A stretch of 64,000 bases of DNA, from NCBI GenBank assembly GCA_964440915.1, contig CAYTTV010000012.1:15154-79153 (forward strand). The letters are read 5' to 3'. Of this stretch, positions 34,703 through 44,569 are shown in pieces (position 1 is the first letter of the stretch; the number at the start of each line of letters is the position of its first letter). Made by a program: the position numbers and the translations under genes. A model generated the notes under the pieces. It saw only the letters and a program-made list of their open reading frames with translations, had not been told where the DNA came from and ran no database searches. The DNA is from CAMPJM01 sp964440915. GTDB taxonomy: Bacteria; Bacteroidota; Bacteroidia; Cytophagales; Cyclobacteriaceae.

Positions 34703-35737
34703 TCAAACGACGCTTAAAGGTTCATAAAATGATAAGATGTCCCCCTCAGGGAGGATCTCGTGATTTACTAAAGCCCCTTTCATGGGCGGAGCTTCTATAC
34801 CATTACCAAAAGTGGCACCAGAACGAAAAACCCTTGCCTCATCCCAAAGGCCCTGTCCTATGAACAGATTTAGAACTGAAGTCCCGCCTTCTATCATAAC
34901 TGAAGAAATCTTCCGTTTGTACAAATCCTGAAGCAAGTCTTGTAAAAAATGTTCTTCTTCTAGTTTTACTAATTCTAAGTTTTCGTCTCGCGCATTTCTG
35001 ACCAGGTTATAGCAGAGCGTAGGCACGGTACGATCGAAGAGATGCAACGAAGCATTCAGCCTTAGATGTCTGTCTATCACCACCCGAATGGGGTTTTTCC
35101 CCGACCAATCCCTCACTGTCAACAATGGGTTGTCATAATGGGCAGTGTTTGTGCCAACAAGTATGGCCGCTTCTTCTGCGCGCCACTTGTGCACTAGTAG
35201 CCTAGAATATTGGCTGCTGATCCACTTTGAGTCAAAGTTGCCCCTGGCAATAAAGCCATCAGCAGTTTCTGCCCATTTAAGCATAATGTAGGGCCTTTGC
35301 TTTTCCATATAAGTGAAAAAGCGCTTGTTCAGCTTCTTGCTTTCGCTTTCCAACAGGCCTGTTTTCACAGTGATCCCAGCATCTTTCAAGCGATCGATTC
35401 CCCTTCCACCTACTAGGGGGTTCGCATCCGTGGCAGCGATAATGACAGATTTTACTTGATGGTGGACCAAGAGGTCTGCACAAGGAGGTGTGTTGCCAAA
35501 ATGAGCGCAAGGTTCCAGCGTAACGAACACCTCACTTTCTTTGAGGACGGCCTTGTCTACTACACTTTCGATAGCATTTACTTCTGCATGTGGGCCTCCG
35601 TATGCTTTATGCCAGCCTTCCCCTATAATTCTATCCTTATGTACAATCACACAACCTACCATAGGGTTGGGGCTTACATGGCCACTGCCCAAGGCAGCCA
35701 GTTCTAGGGCACGATGCATATAAACAGATTCCATCAA
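34703..35737 (-). CDS. ribD: Bifunctional pyrimidine deaminase/reductase RibD
   Basis: 344 residues. The N-terminal deaminase domain has the zinc ligands HAEVNAIE and PCAHFGNTPPCADLL; the C-terminal reductase domain begins near PYIMLKWAETADGFIA and includes VMIEGGTSVLN. It carries out the second and third steps of riboflavin synthesis. The start could be Met1 at 35737 or Met2 at 35734. Other rib genes are not nearby. msrC follows on the same strand. Confidence 0.95.
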   Translation of the reverse strand: MMESVYMHRALELAALGSGHVSPNPMVGCVIVHKDRIIGEGWHKAYGGPHAEVNAIESVVDKAVLKESEVFVTLEPCAHFGNTPPCADLLVHHQVKSVIIAATDANPLVGGRGIDRLKDAGITVKTGLLESESKKLNKRFFTYMEKQRPYIMLKWAETADGFIARGNFDSKWISSQYSRLLVHKWRAEEAAILVGTNTAHYDNPLLTVRDWSGKNPIRVVIDRHLRLNASLHLFDRTVPTLCYNLVRNARDENLELVKLEEEHFLQDLLQDLYKRKISSVMIEGGTSVLNLFIGQGLWDEARVFRSGATFGNGIEAPPMKGALVNHEILPEGDILSFYEPLSVV

Positions 35738-35919
35738 AAAGCTTTATGTAAATTCAAGGCCTCGGCCATAAACAACCCATCACTTAGCTAGGTTTACTCC
35801 TATACCTTTATTTTGGGAGTCGCGGCATGAGGTATTAACCCATTCTGTGAAACGATTGTACATAAATATGCTAATGCAATAATTTAGTCAAAAGTAAGAA
35901 TTAAATGGTTGAGATGACC

Positions 35920-35947
35920 TTTGAAAAGAATTATTCTTATACTTTTG
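35920..35947 (+). promoter_or_regulatory. Possible promoter for prmC
   Basis: TTTG at 35920-35923 and TACTTTTG at 35940-35947 match the -33 and -7 elements with 16 bp between them. They lie inside the longest possible prmC frame, which supports the downstream ATG at 35971 as the true start with a leader of about 19 bases. Confidence 0.4.
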
Positions 35948-35970
35948 AAACAACCATTTTTTTTGTTGAC

Positions 35971-36837
35971 ATGAACGACCGGATAACAGATGCCCGTTTA
36001 CTTTTAAATTATCTTAAACAGGAAGTTTCCAAATATTACGATGATGCTGAGGCCAGCAGCATTACCTACCTGCTCCTTGAGTACTTTTTTAATATCCATA
36101 AACAAGATGTAATCATTAAAAAACCTGTTGATCTGAATAAGGACGACATGGGAAAATTGGCAGCCACCTTAAAGCGCATCAAAAGCATGGAGCCCATTCA
36201 GTATATTATAGGCACCGCAGATTTTTATGGCAGAAAGTATGTTGTGAACCCCGCTGTGCTTATTCCCCGACCGGAAACGGAAGAATTGGTAGATTTGGTG
36301 CTTCGGGAAAATCCAGAAACTGAGCTCAAAGTTTTGGATATTGGTACAGGAAGTGGTTGTATTGCCATTAGCCTACAATCACATTTGAAAGGTGCAGTAG
36401 TTTATGGCCTTGATATCAGCGCACAAGCCTTAAAGGTCGCAGAAGAAAATGCTTTGCTGAACAATGTGTCGATTCGTTGGCTGGAGAAGGATATTCTCAA
36501 AGATGCCTTAGACTTGCAAGAACTGGACCTGATCGTAAGCAACCCTCCCTATGTCCGCAAGAAGGAAAGCAAACTGATGAGTAAAAATGTGCTTAAATAC
36601 GAGCCACAAATAGCCTTGTTTGTACCCGACAAAGACCCCTTAGTGTTTTATAAGAAAATCATTCATCAGGCCCAAAAATTGTTGAGGAGCAAAGGCAAAC
36701 TTTACTTCGAGATCAATGAAGCTTACGGACAAGAGCTAAAACTGTACATGGAAGAAAATGGATTTCTTGGAGTCGATATTTTCGAAGATTTTCAAGGGAA
36801 GGAAAGGATGGTAAGAGGGCATTTAGGAAATGCTTAA
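35971..36837 (+). CDS. prmC: Peptide chain release factor N(5)-glutamine methyltransferase PrmC
   Basis: 288 residues from the ATG at 35971, preferred over the ATG at 35905 because the shorter protein has the family's usual length and N-terminus (ITDARLLLNYLKQ) and because a promoter-like pair lies in between. The N-terminal helical domain is followed by the SAM-binding motif LDIGTGSGCIAISL and the glutamine-binding NPPY (VSNPPYVRKKE). It methylates the GGQ glutamine of release factors. Confidence 0.94.
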   Translation: MNDRITDARLLLNYLKQEVSKYYDDAEASSITYLLLEYFFNIHKQDVIIKKPVDLNKDDMGKLAATLKRIKSMEPIQYIIGTADFYGRKYVVNPAVLIPRPETEELVDLVLRENPETELKVLDIGTGSGCIAISLQSHLKGAVVYGLDISAQALKVAEENALLNNVSIRWLEKDILKDALDLQELDLIVSNPPYVRKKESKLMSKNVLKYEPQIALFVPDKDPLVFYKKIIHQAQKLLRSKGKLYFEINEAYGQELKLYMEENGFLGVDIFEDFQGKERMVRGHLGNA

Positions 36838-36955
36838 AAAGCTTGTCTATTGAGAAGAAGCTAATGGAATAAAATTCAAAGCGGATTTTAGGGCATTGTG
36901 CAAATCGAAGTCTGTCCACCCTAATATCTTTATCCCGTTATACATAAATAAGCAC

Positions 36956-36963
36956 TAAATTTG
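36956..36963 (+). promoter_or_regulatory. Possible -7 promoter element for hemW
   Basis: TAAATTTG matches TAnnTTTG, 42 bp before the TTG start of hemW at 37006. No clear -33 element is seen. Confidence 0.27.
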
Positions 36964-37005
36964 CCAACTTAGGTTTTCAGTATTTTCATTTATTTTACAA
37001 ACCGA

Positions 37006-38133
37006 TTGGCAGGAATATACATCCATATCCCTTTTTGCAAACAAGCATGTTATTATTGCGACTTTCATTTTAGCACGAACCTCAGTCGTAAAAGTGAGAT
37101 GGTAGATGCTTTGTGTAAAGAGCTCATTCTGCAACAAGACTATCTTGGGCAAGTACCTATCTCTTCCATTTATTTAGGTGGAGGTACGCCCTCCTTGTTG
37201 AGTGAAACAGAGCTAAATAAACTTCTCAATTCAATTAAAGGACAATATCACGTGCTTCCCTCTGCAGAAATAACGCTGGAAGCCAATCCCGACGATCTGG
37301 ATGAAAAGGTATTAATGCAGTTATATAAAAATGGTGTCAACCGGTTAAGCATTGGTATACAAACCTTCGATGAGCAACAGTTGCAATTCCTAAACCGAGC
37401 GCACAATGCCCAGCAAGCCAAACAATGTGTGATATTAGCGCAGAGCGTAGGATTCAATAATATCAGTATTGACCTTATTTACGGAATTCCTTCACCTGAC
37501 CACACCATATGGCATCAAGATCTAGCCATAGCGCTGACGCTGGCCCCTCAGCATATTTCATCTTATTGCCTCACTATAGAGCCCGCTACTGTTTTCGGGA
37601 GGTGGACCAGCAAGGGCAAAATGGCGCCTATAGAAGAAGAGTATGCTGCTTCTCAATTCGAAATTCTTGTGGAGACGCTATCAGGGGCAGGTTATGAACA
37701 GTACGAAATCTCAAACTTTTGCATGCCTGGACGATACTCAAAGCATAACAGCAGCTATTGGAAACAAGAGAAATATTTAGGAATAGGACCTGGGGCGCAT
37801 TCGTATAATCATGCTTCACGGCAGTATAACATTGCCAACAACGGTCAGTATCTAAATGCTTTGTCTCATAACAAAGTGCCTTTTATGTTAGATAATCTGG
37901 ATCAGAAAGCGAAAGCAAATGAATATATGATGACTAGTTTGAGGACAAAATGGGGCTGCGACCTCAACCGTCTCATGGAACAATATGGCCTTGACCTTTA
38001 CCAACAAAAGCAGCCATATCTTCAAACATTGATCAATCAAGAATTGATTATGCTATCTGGAAATGTAATAACGCTAACCAATAGCGGCAAGCTGCTAGCA
38101 GATAAAATAACAGAAGATCTATTTGTGGCATAG
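37006..38133 (+). CDS. hemW: Radical SAM heme chaperone HemW (coproporphyrinogen oxidase-like)
   Basis: 375 residues. The radical SAM cluster motif CKQACYYCDF (CxxxCxxC) is near the N-terminus, followed by GGGTPSLL and the EANPDD block; the C-terminal HemN-like domain is present. HemW binds heme and is thought to deliver it to respiratory proteins; it is often misnamed HemN, but the early CxxxCxxCxF pattern without the HemN fourth cysteine favours HemW. The start is a TTG that gives the standard MAGIYIHIPFC beginning. Confidence 0.92.
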   Translation: MAGIYIHIPFCKQACYYCDFHFSTNLSRKSEMVDALCKELILQQDYLGQVPISSIYLGGGTPSLLSETELNKLLNSIKGQYHVLPSAEITLEANPDDLDEKVLMQLYKNGVNRLSIGIQTFDEQQLQFLNRAHNAQQAKQCVILAQSVGFNNISIDLIYGIPSPDHTIWHQDLAIALTLAPQHISSYCLTIEPATVFGRWTSKGKMAPIEEEYAASQFEILVETLSGAGYEQYEISNFCMPGRYSKHNSSYWKQEKYLGIGPGAHSYNHASRQYNIANNGQYLNALSHNKVPFMLDNLDQKAKANEYMMTSLRTKWGCDLNRLMEQYGLDLYQQKQPYLQTLINQELIMLSGNVITLTNSGKLLADKITEDLFVA

Positions 38134-38445
38134 AAAGAATTTATCTAAAATAATTCTGCTAATATTTAATTATAATTATTGTATATTTAGCTCATAAACA
38201 GCGACATATTTACTTTTGATCTAACACATAGAAAGAAGTTTTATAAATCTAAGCAAAACAAAACATGCTTGATATGAAACACCGGAGCAAATAAGAGGTT
38301 AAAAGCATTGATTCTTTTATTTAGGGATGAAAAGAGATTATTAATTTACCAAAACTGGATTAACACAATTTTTTAGTCAGAGAGTGAAGTTTTATTTCAT
38401 TCTATGTTTAAATTAGTGTATAATTGTAATTATAAAATTGTTCCA
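38134..38445. other. Gene-free, very AT-rich interval between hemW and the TerB-like gene
   Basis: 312 bp, strongly AT-rich, with runs such as TTTAATTATAATTATTG near 38165. I see no open frame, no hairpin with a T-tract, no DnaA-box cluster and no repeat. A promoter for the next gene must lie here but none fits the consensus well. Confidence 0.5.
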
Positions 38446-38811
38446 ATGTCAAGCGAAGAAAAAAAAGCCTTCCTTTTACTCAAGTCTGTTATTTTTCATT
38501 ACCACGGATTAGACGAGGACGAACAAAAGATTCTCGATGAAACCGCTAGAGAACTAGACGCAGTAAATGAACTGCAATGGGCTAATGAATTCATCTCCAA
38601 AGATTATCTTACAGCATTTGAAAGGGCACGAGACTTCTTAAATGAAGTGATCAAGCCTTTGGACAAAGAAAGGCGATTGTCCATTTTGGACATGGTTTGG
38701 AAGGCCAATAACCAAAAGGGTTATATAACTGAGATGGAAGCTACTGCGATGCTTAAGTTGGCTAAAGATTGGAAAATAGAGAACGAGCTAATCACCATGG
38801 TACGGGGATAG
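38446..38811 (+). CDS. Small helical protein, TerB-like
   Basis: 121 residues from the ATG at 38446; the frame extends upstream to 38404 but with an AT-rich, unlikely N-terminus. It is all helical and charged, with a weak TerB-like pattern (LDKERRLSILDMVWKANNQKGYITEMEATAMLKLAKDWKI), although the DG loop expected for metal binding reads NQKG. No close family is recognised. It ends before a strong terminator and stands alone. Confidence 0.62.
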   Translation: MSSEEKKAFLLLKSVIFHYHGLDEDEQKILDETARELDAVNELQWANEFISKDYLTAFERARDFLNEVIKPLDKERRLSILDMVWKANNQKGYITEMEATAMLKLAKDWKIENELITMVRG

Positions 38812-38843
38812 AAATTGCTACTTTACTAAATCAAGGCTTTGTT

Positions 38844-38874
38844 GGCAACATTCAAATGTTGCCATTTTTTTTTT
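38844..38874 (+). terminator. Strong Rho-independent terminator
   Basis: GGCAACATT (38844-38852) pairs perfectly with AATGTTGCC (38855-38863), an 8-9 bp stem with a tight loop, followed by ten T. It terminates the small TerB-like gene 32 bp upstream. Confidence 0.88.
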
Positions 38875-39029
38875 AATAGGTCGATATCAATTTGTGGTGA
38901 TATTGAAAGTTTAAAAGGCGCTCAATAGTCTAACTTTTAATACCTCCATTTTATTTAAATAAAGGAGTACTATTATGTAGGGCATTTTTTGCCAGGACAA
39001 ACAGTACACCTTTATAATCCTCCATATGT

Positions 39030-41930
39030 CTACATGCTTGCCTCATATTCCTCTACAGGAATACAGCTACACATTAAATTTCTGTCGCCATAGGCACTGT
39101 CCACTCTTCTGACAGAAGGCCAAAATTTACTGCCTTTTACATAAGGCAATGGATAGACTGCCTGCTGCCTGCTATAAGGCATTGTCCAGTCGTCTGAAAG
39201 TACAAATGCTGCCGTATGCGGTGCATTTTTTAGCATATTGATTTCTCGGTCCGCAGTGCCTTCCTCTATTGCCCGAATTTCTTCCCTGATGCTGATCAAT
39301 GCATCGCAGAACTTATCTAGTTCTTCCTGGGCTTCGCTTTCTGTAGGCTCGATCATCATTGTGCCAGGAACGGGGAACGATACTGTAGGGGCATGAAAGC
39401 CATAATCCATCAACCTTTTGGCGATATCTTCTACTTCTATTCCCGCAGTATTTTTAAATTCCCGACAGTCTATGATCATTTCATGAGCACAGCGGCCGTT
39501 TTTACCTGTATAAAGGACTTTATAATGTTCCTGTAGCCGGTGCATGATATAATTGGCATTCAAAATAGCGAGTTGGGAAGCTCGTTTTAAGCCATCACTG
39601 CCCATCATGGCAATATAGGCATATGAAATGCTGCATATGCTGGCACTTCCCCAAGGAGCGGCCGACACGGCACCGATGGCTTGATCGCTACCGATTTTTA
39701 CAACAGGATTCCCTGGAAGGAATGGCACTAAATGTGTTGCTACACAAATAGGGCCTACGCCAGGGCCTCCGCCTCCATGAGGAATACAAAATGTCTTATG
39801 AAGGTTAAGGTGGCAAACATCAGCACCAATATTGCCAGGGCTGGTCAGGCCTGCCTGAGCATTCATATTAGCACCGTCCATATATACTTGGCCTCCATTT
39901 TCATGGATAATCTGGCACATTTCAACAATCCCCTCCTCATAAACACCGTGAGTTGACGGGTATGTAATCATGACAGCGGCAAGATCGTCTTTATGCGCAA
40001 CGGCCTTTGCGCGTAGATCATCGATATCTATATTGCCATTCTCGTCACATTTTACAATTACTACTTTCATGCCGGCCATTACTGCGCTTGCAGGGTTTGT
40101 ACCATGGGCTGACGATGGTATGAGGACAATGTTTCGATGGCTGTTTCCCCGGCTTTGGTGATAAGCTCTGATAACTAATAACCCGGCATATTCGCCCTGT
40201 GCCCCAGAGTTGGGCTGTAGGGATGTTGCTGCAAGGCCGGTTATTTCTGCTAACCATGCGCAGAGTTGGTCAAACATCTGCTGATATCCCTTCGACTGCT
40301 CCAAGGGAGAAAAAGGATGCATGTTACCTAGTTCTGGCCAAGTCAATGGCATCATTTCAGTTGTAGCATTCAGCTTCATGGTACACGAGCCCAAAGCAAT
40401 CATGGAGTGGGTCAGCGAAAGGTCTTTATTCTCCAACTGCTTTATATACCGGAGCATTTCATGCTCTGAGTGGTGGGTATTAAAAACTGGATGCGTCAAG
40501 TAATCTGATGTTCGGATAAGTTCTTCGGGCCAACTTAAGGACAATTCTTCTGAATACTTATTCAGGTCAAAATTTTGGAGGGAACCTTCTGAGATAGATT
40601 CGAAAATGTTCAATAAGGTCTGTACATCAGAAAGCTTTGTAGTTTCATCAAGGGATATGCCTATTGCAGCGGTATCAAAATAACGAATGTTAATCTTTTT
40701 TTCTAAAGCTAGTTGACGGAGCTCTTCTTTAGCTTCTTCTGAAGGAAGGGCTATTCTGAGTGTGTCAAAATAATACTTGTTCTCTTGATCATACCCAAGG
40801 TGCTTTAGTCCGCCTTCCAATACTTGAGTAAGCCCGTGTACCCTAAGCGCAATGTTTTTTAAGCCTTTGGGCCCATGATATACAGTATACATGGCAGACA
40901 TTACAGCTAGGAGGACTTGGGCGGTGCAAATATTGGAAGTAGCCTTTTCTCTCCTTATGTGCTGCTCTCGGGTCTGTAGCGCCATTCTATACGCATTGTT
41001 GCCATCCTTGTCTTTTGATACCCCAATAATCCTCCCGGGAATATGGCGCTTATATATATCCTTTGTTGCAAAATAGCCGGCATGTGGTCCACCATACCCC
41101 ATTGGCACTCCGAGTCGTTGTGTTGTGCCTACTACTACATCAGCTCCGAGTTCACCAGGAGGGGTGAGTAAGGTTAAACTTAAGAGATCTGCAGCAACTG
41201 CTACAGATACATCATGGTGATGGGCCTTTTCGATCAAGGCTTTGTGGTTCTTGATGGCACCATTACCATCGGGATATTGCAACAAAATTCCGTACAATTC
41301 TTCGTCCTCAAAATTGATAGCCTCTGGCTCGTCGATTATTAAAGTAATACCCAAAGGTGTCGCTCGTGTCTTGAGGACATCTAAAGTTTGAGGAAAGGTG
41401 TTTTTATCAACAAAAAACCGGTAAGCATTTTTTTTACCCGATTTCTTTAGATCGATAAGCATGGACATCGCTTCGGCTGCGGCAGTCCCTTCATCAAGCA
41501 AGGAAGCGTTGGCTATTTCCATGCCAGTAAGGTCTATTACAGTAGTTTGGAAGTTGATCAAAGCCTCTAAGCGCCCTTGAGCTATTTCAGCTTGGTAGGG
41601 GGTATAGGCGGTGTACCAGCCTGGGTTTTCCAAGACATTTCGCAGAATGACACTAGGGACATGACAACCGTAATATCCCATGCCTATATAATTGTTGAAA
41701 AGCGTGTTCTGTTGGATAAGTTGCTTGAATTCTCTCAAAAATTCTGGTTCACTTTTAGCCTCTGGCAGATTCAGCGGCTTTTTCAGGCGGATGTCCTTTG
41801 GAATAGTTTGACCGATGAGGGTGTCTAGAGAGTCAGCTCCCACGGCTTCGAGCATATTTTGGATCTGTTGGGAATCCGGTCCTATATGGCGGCTTTCAAA
41901 TTTTTCAGCATTTTTCAGGTCAATATTCAT
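39030..41930 (-). CDS. gcvP: Glycine dehydrogenase (aminomethyl-transferring), P protein
   Basis: 966 residues from the ATG at 41930; the longer frame to 42053 adds a Cys-rich, unlikely N-terminus, while this start gives the usual beginning (FESRHIGPD). It is the PLP-dependent decarboxylase of the glycine cleavage system, in the fused single-chain form. The PLP lysine lies in [17 protein letters not shown], and [19 protein letters not shown] sequence ([15 protein letters not shown]) marks the second half. gcvT and gcvH are not nearby, and no glycine riboswitch structure was visible upstream. Its H-protein partner requires lipoylation by LipB. Confidence 0.97.
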   Translation of the reverse strand: MNIDLKNAEKFESRHIGPDSQQIQNMLEAVGADSLDTLIGQTIPKDIRLKKPLNLPEAKSEPEFLREFKQLIQQNTLFNNYIGMGYYGCHVPSVILRNVLENPGWYTAYTPYQAEIAQGRLEALINFQTTVIDLTGMEIANASLLDEGTAAAEAMSMLIDLKKSGKKNAYRFFVDKNTFPQTLDVLKTRATPLGITLIIDEPEAINFEDEELYGILLQYPDGNGAIKNHKALIEKAHHHDVSVAVAADLLSLTLLTPPGELGADVVVGTTQRLGVPMGYGGPHAGYFATKDIYKRHIPGRIIGVSKDKDGNNAYRMALQTREQHIRREKATSNICTAQVLLAVMSAMYTVYHGPKGLKNIALRVHGLTQVLEGGLKHLGYDQENKYYFDTLRIALPSEEAKEELRQLALEKKINIRYFDTAAIGISLDETTKLSDVQTLLNIFESISEGSLQNFDLNKYSEELSLSWPEELIRTSDYLTHPVFNTHHSEHEMLRYIKQLENKDLSLTHSMIALGSCTMKLNATTEMMPLTWPELGNMHPFSPLEQSKGYQQMFDQLCAWLAEITGLAATSLQPNSGAQGEYAGLLVIRAYHQSRGNSHRNIVLIPSSAHGTNPASAVMAGMKVVIVKCDENGNIDIDDLRAKAVAHKDDLAAVMITYPSTHGVYEEGIVEMCQIIHENGGQVYMDGANMNAQAGLTSPGNIGADVCHLNLHKTFCIPHGGGGPGVGPICVATHLVPFLPGNPVVKIGSDQAIGAVSAAPWGSASICSISYAYIAMMGSDGLKRASQLAILNANYIMHRLQEHYKVLYTGKNGRCAHEMIIDCREFKNTAGIEVEDIAKRLMDYGFHAPTVSFPVPGTMMIEPTESEAQEELDKFCDALISIREEIRAIEEGTADREINMLKNAPHTAAFVLSDDWTMPYSRQQAVYPLPYVKGSKFWPSVRRVDSAYGDRNLMCSCIPVEEYEASM

Positions 41931-42124
41931 GAAATCGTCTCTTAAGATAAAACAGCAGTGCGAATTATCGCAAATAAAACAGCTGTAAAGGTATGATTTA
42001 TTCAGGAGATAAAGCTGCATGAGATTATGAAAATGAGCCAGATAAGCGCTCATTGTTCTAATAGCAGGCGTTAAAAATCATGACATTTTTTTATAGGCTC
42101 AATTGAGTGCTGCCCTTCACGACA

Positions 42125-42958
42125 TCAATCATTTTCAACGGGGATTGAGAAAAGCGGTATTTTGCTGCTTGATGCCATAATGCGGGTTTTACTACGGTGG
42201 ATAAGGGAGTCCCAGAATCCATAACGTAGCGGAACCATGATCAAGATATCAGGATTGAAATCCTCTATTTCTTTTTTTATTTCTTCTATGACAGTTCCAG
42301 ATTCTACATTCTTATAAAAAAATGACACGCCTTCAAGCCCTTCGTCAATACTTACTTTGGAGGCCAGATGTTGGGTGTCTGTTTCCAACATCTTTACCTT
42401 ATTCTGTACGTGAAAGACTTGGACTTCTGCCTCTAAAGCAGATGCAAAGCTCTTAATCCGCTCTAGGATGGTCTTTTGTACTCCTCTTAATACATCACAC
42501 GCAAATAATATCCTTTTTATCTTGTTATATTTTGCTCCTAAAGGCACGGCAAGGACCGGATATTTCAGCTTCATAATAGCCGCTGTGGTCGTATTTCCAA
42601 AGAGATCTTGCGTAAGTGAATTTGCTGCCATGCCCATGACAATCACTTCTGCTTGATGCTTCTCATATAAATGAGCCAACTCTTCGCTCACCTGTAGCAT
42701 CAAGCCAGATTCGTAGGCTACTTCAATCCCATAAGCCAAAGCCACCTCTTCTGCTCTTTGCTTAAGTTTAGCATTGTTTTGCTCTATCAAGCGCTCGATG
42801 GCCGTTGCAGGTAGTCTTGTATTGGCGGCATGTACAGAAATGCTGAATGAAGAGAATAAAATGATTTTCGCTTGAAGGTCTTTGGCAGCAGCACTGGCGT
42901 ACTCCAAAGCATTCTCAGCCTCTGGGGAAAAATCAGTTGCAACAATTATGGTTCTCAT
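42125..42958 (-). CDS. Universal stress protein with two Usp domains
   Basis: 277 residues: a first Usp domain (residues 1-140, IIVATDFSPEAENALEYA, then VIVMGMAANSLTQDLFGNTT, near the ATP-binding GxxG-type loop) and a second, more divergent one (ILFACDVLR, then ILIMVPLRYGFWDSLIHRSKTRIM). Tandem Usp proteins are typical in Bacteroidota, and are induced under stress or starvation. It is the last gene of the minus-strand cluster ftsH, hdeD-like, SDR, Usp. Confidence 0.9.
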   Translation of the reverse strand: MRTIIVATDFSPEAENALEYASAAAKDLQAKIILFSSFSISVHAANTRLPATAIERLIEQNNAKLKQRAEEVALAYGIEVAYESGLMLQVSEELAHLYEKHQAEVIVMGMAANSLTQDLFGNTTTAAIMKLKYPVLAVPLGAKYNKIKRILFACDVLRGVQKTILERIKSFASALEAEVQVFHVQNKVKMLETDTQHLASKVSIDEGLEGVSFFYKNVESGTVIEEIKKEIEDFNPDILIMVPLRYGFWDSLIHRSKTRIMASSSKIPLFSIPVEND

Positions 42959-43120
42959 CCAAAATAGAATTTAGTTATAATTTTTTAAAGAAGCCGCTTA
43001 GTCCATCTTGAGCCTCTTACATTTAAGCATGGCATGTGCCCAGTATGTAATGAGCGACTTTTAGTTTAAGCTTACAGCACAGAGAGCAGTCTTACATCTC
43101 TATGCTAATCCATCAAATGG

Positions 43121-43867
43121 CTATTGGGCCAAGTAGCCCCCGTCCACAGGATAATAAGCACCGGTGACAAAGGAAGCTTTTGAAGAAGCCAGCCACAGAA
43201 TCAGTTCTGCAATTTCTTCGGATTCTCCCAATCTTCCTATAGGGTGTAGCCCTACCAGGTTCTTCAAGCTTTCTTCATCAAGCGAATTCAGCACTAATGG
43301 GGTATTGATATAGCCCGGACCAATGGAATTCACCCGGATATTCTTATCAGCATATTCTAATGCTGCCGCCTTGGTAAGGCCAATTACACCGTGCTTTGAA
43401 GCTACATAAGCTGGAGAATACTTCGTTCCGGCCTGACCAAGAATAGAGGCAACGTTAATAATTGAACCTCCATTTTCCATGGCAGGCAATTGGTATCGAA
43501 GTCCGTAAAAAACTCCGGAGAGATTAATATCAATAACCTTTTGCCATGCTTCTATCGGGTAGTCGCCGGTTAAGGCCAATGCACCTCCGATTCCAGCATT
43601 ATTTACCGCAATGTCCAATGTTCCGTATTTTTCGATAGTTTTTTCTATTATCATTTTATGGTCATCTGGATTAGCCGTATCCATTTTGAGAAAAGTGGCT
43701 TCCCCTCCAGCTGCTTTAATGGCAGCCACAGTTTCGTCCCCACTTTTTTCATTGATATCAGAAACAATTACCCTTGCTCCTTCTTTTGCCATTAGTATTG
43801 CAGTAGCTTTACCAATGCCGGATCCAGCACCTGAAATCATGGCCACTTTGTTTTCTAAAATTTTCAT
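43121..43867 (-). CDS. SDR family oxidoreductase
   Basis: 248 residues. A classical short-chain dehydrogenase: the cofactor motif ISGAGSGIGKA (TGxxxGIG type), NNAGIGG, the catalytic Ser-Tyr-Lys set with SPAYVASKHGV, and IRVNSIGPGYINTPLV. The substrate is unknown; resemblance is to glucose-1-dehydrogenase or 3-oxoacyl reductase-like members. Asp39 in VIVSDINEKS after the second strand favours NAD(H). It sits between the HdeD-like and Usp genes in the stress-like cluster. Confidence 0.9.
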   Translation of the reverse strand: MKILENKVAMISGAGSGIGKATAILMAKEGARVIVSDINEKSGDETVAAIKAAGGEATFLKMDTANPDDHKMIIEKTIEKYGTLDIAVNNAGIGGALALTGDYPIEAWQKVIDINLSGVFYGLRYQLPAMENGGSIINVASILGQAGTKYSPAYVASKHGVIGLTKAAALEYADKNIRVNSIGPGYINTPLVLNSLDEESLKNLVGLHPIGRLGESEEIAELILWLASSKASFVTGAYYPVDGGYLAQ

Positions 43868-43987
43868 AGTAATTGCGTTTAAAGTTTGAACTATAGTCTT
43901 ATAAAGTTAGCCTCCCCACATGCCAAACCCAATGATTAATCTAATGAGAAAGCCTGATTAATATCATGTTCTACAGCTAGAATGTCT

Positions 43988-44560
43988 TTAGTCTGAGAAA
44001 TGTTTGTTGATCTTCTTCAGTTGAAGAGACAGATAAATATGGAAAATCCCGATGACTGCAAAGGCAAACCCTGTATAAAAAACGATTGTTAGTCCACCAA
44101 ATAAGGGATTCCATAGCATGATGAAGGCGAGTATCGATCCTAATATTCCAATGGCTAATAAGGACCCCCAATTAAAACCATCTAGCCTTCTCATTTCGAA
44201 TGACCATCCTATGGCAATGATTGACCGAAATAGGATACCAAAGCCTACGAATAAGGGCAGTGCTACCATAGAAATGTCAGGTTTGGCAATGAGCAACACT
44301 CCTATGAAGAAATCCACCACACCTCCAAATAGTGACCAGCCCCATCGATCGATAATGTCTTTGTTGGTGAAGGCATAAGCCATATCGATGAGTCCTGTAA
44401 GCAAAAAGAACAAGGCAAATAACATAGCAAGAACGATATAGGAAGCCAGAGGAGTAAGAAATACTCCTATGCCTAATCCTAAAAATAGAAGGCCTAATAT
44501 CATTGGTAAATACCAATATTTGATTGGCTTATTGATTGGAAGTATATTTATCATAGTCAT
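43988..44560 (-). CDS. HdeD-like (DUF308) membrane protein
   Basis: 190 residues with six probable membrane helices (about residues 17-180), and the paired DUF308 pattern GLIDMAYAFTNK and WGWSLFGGVVDFFIGVLLIAKP. In enterobacteria HdeD contributes to acid resistance at high cell density; the role here is inferred only from family and from the adjacent ftsH, 9 bp away. The start may be Met1 at 44560 or Met3 at 44554. The two genes are almost certainly co-transcribed. Confidence 0.85.
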   Translation of the reverse strand: MTMINILPINKPIKYWYLPMILGLLFLGLGIGVFLTPLASYIVLAMLFALFFLLTGLIDMAYAFTNKDIIDRWGWSLFGGVVDFFIGVLLIAKPDISMVALPLFVGFGILFRSIIAIGWSFEMRRLDGFNWGSLLAIGILGSILAFIMLWNPLFGGLTIVFYTGFAFAVIGIFHIYLSLQLKKINKHFSD

Positions 44561-44569
44561 TTAAAAGGT

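Noticed and set aside
41931..42124. Possible glycine riboswitch upstream of gcvP
   Set aside because: I found no tandem aptamer-like conserved GGA-type cores or expression-platform hairpin in this interval.
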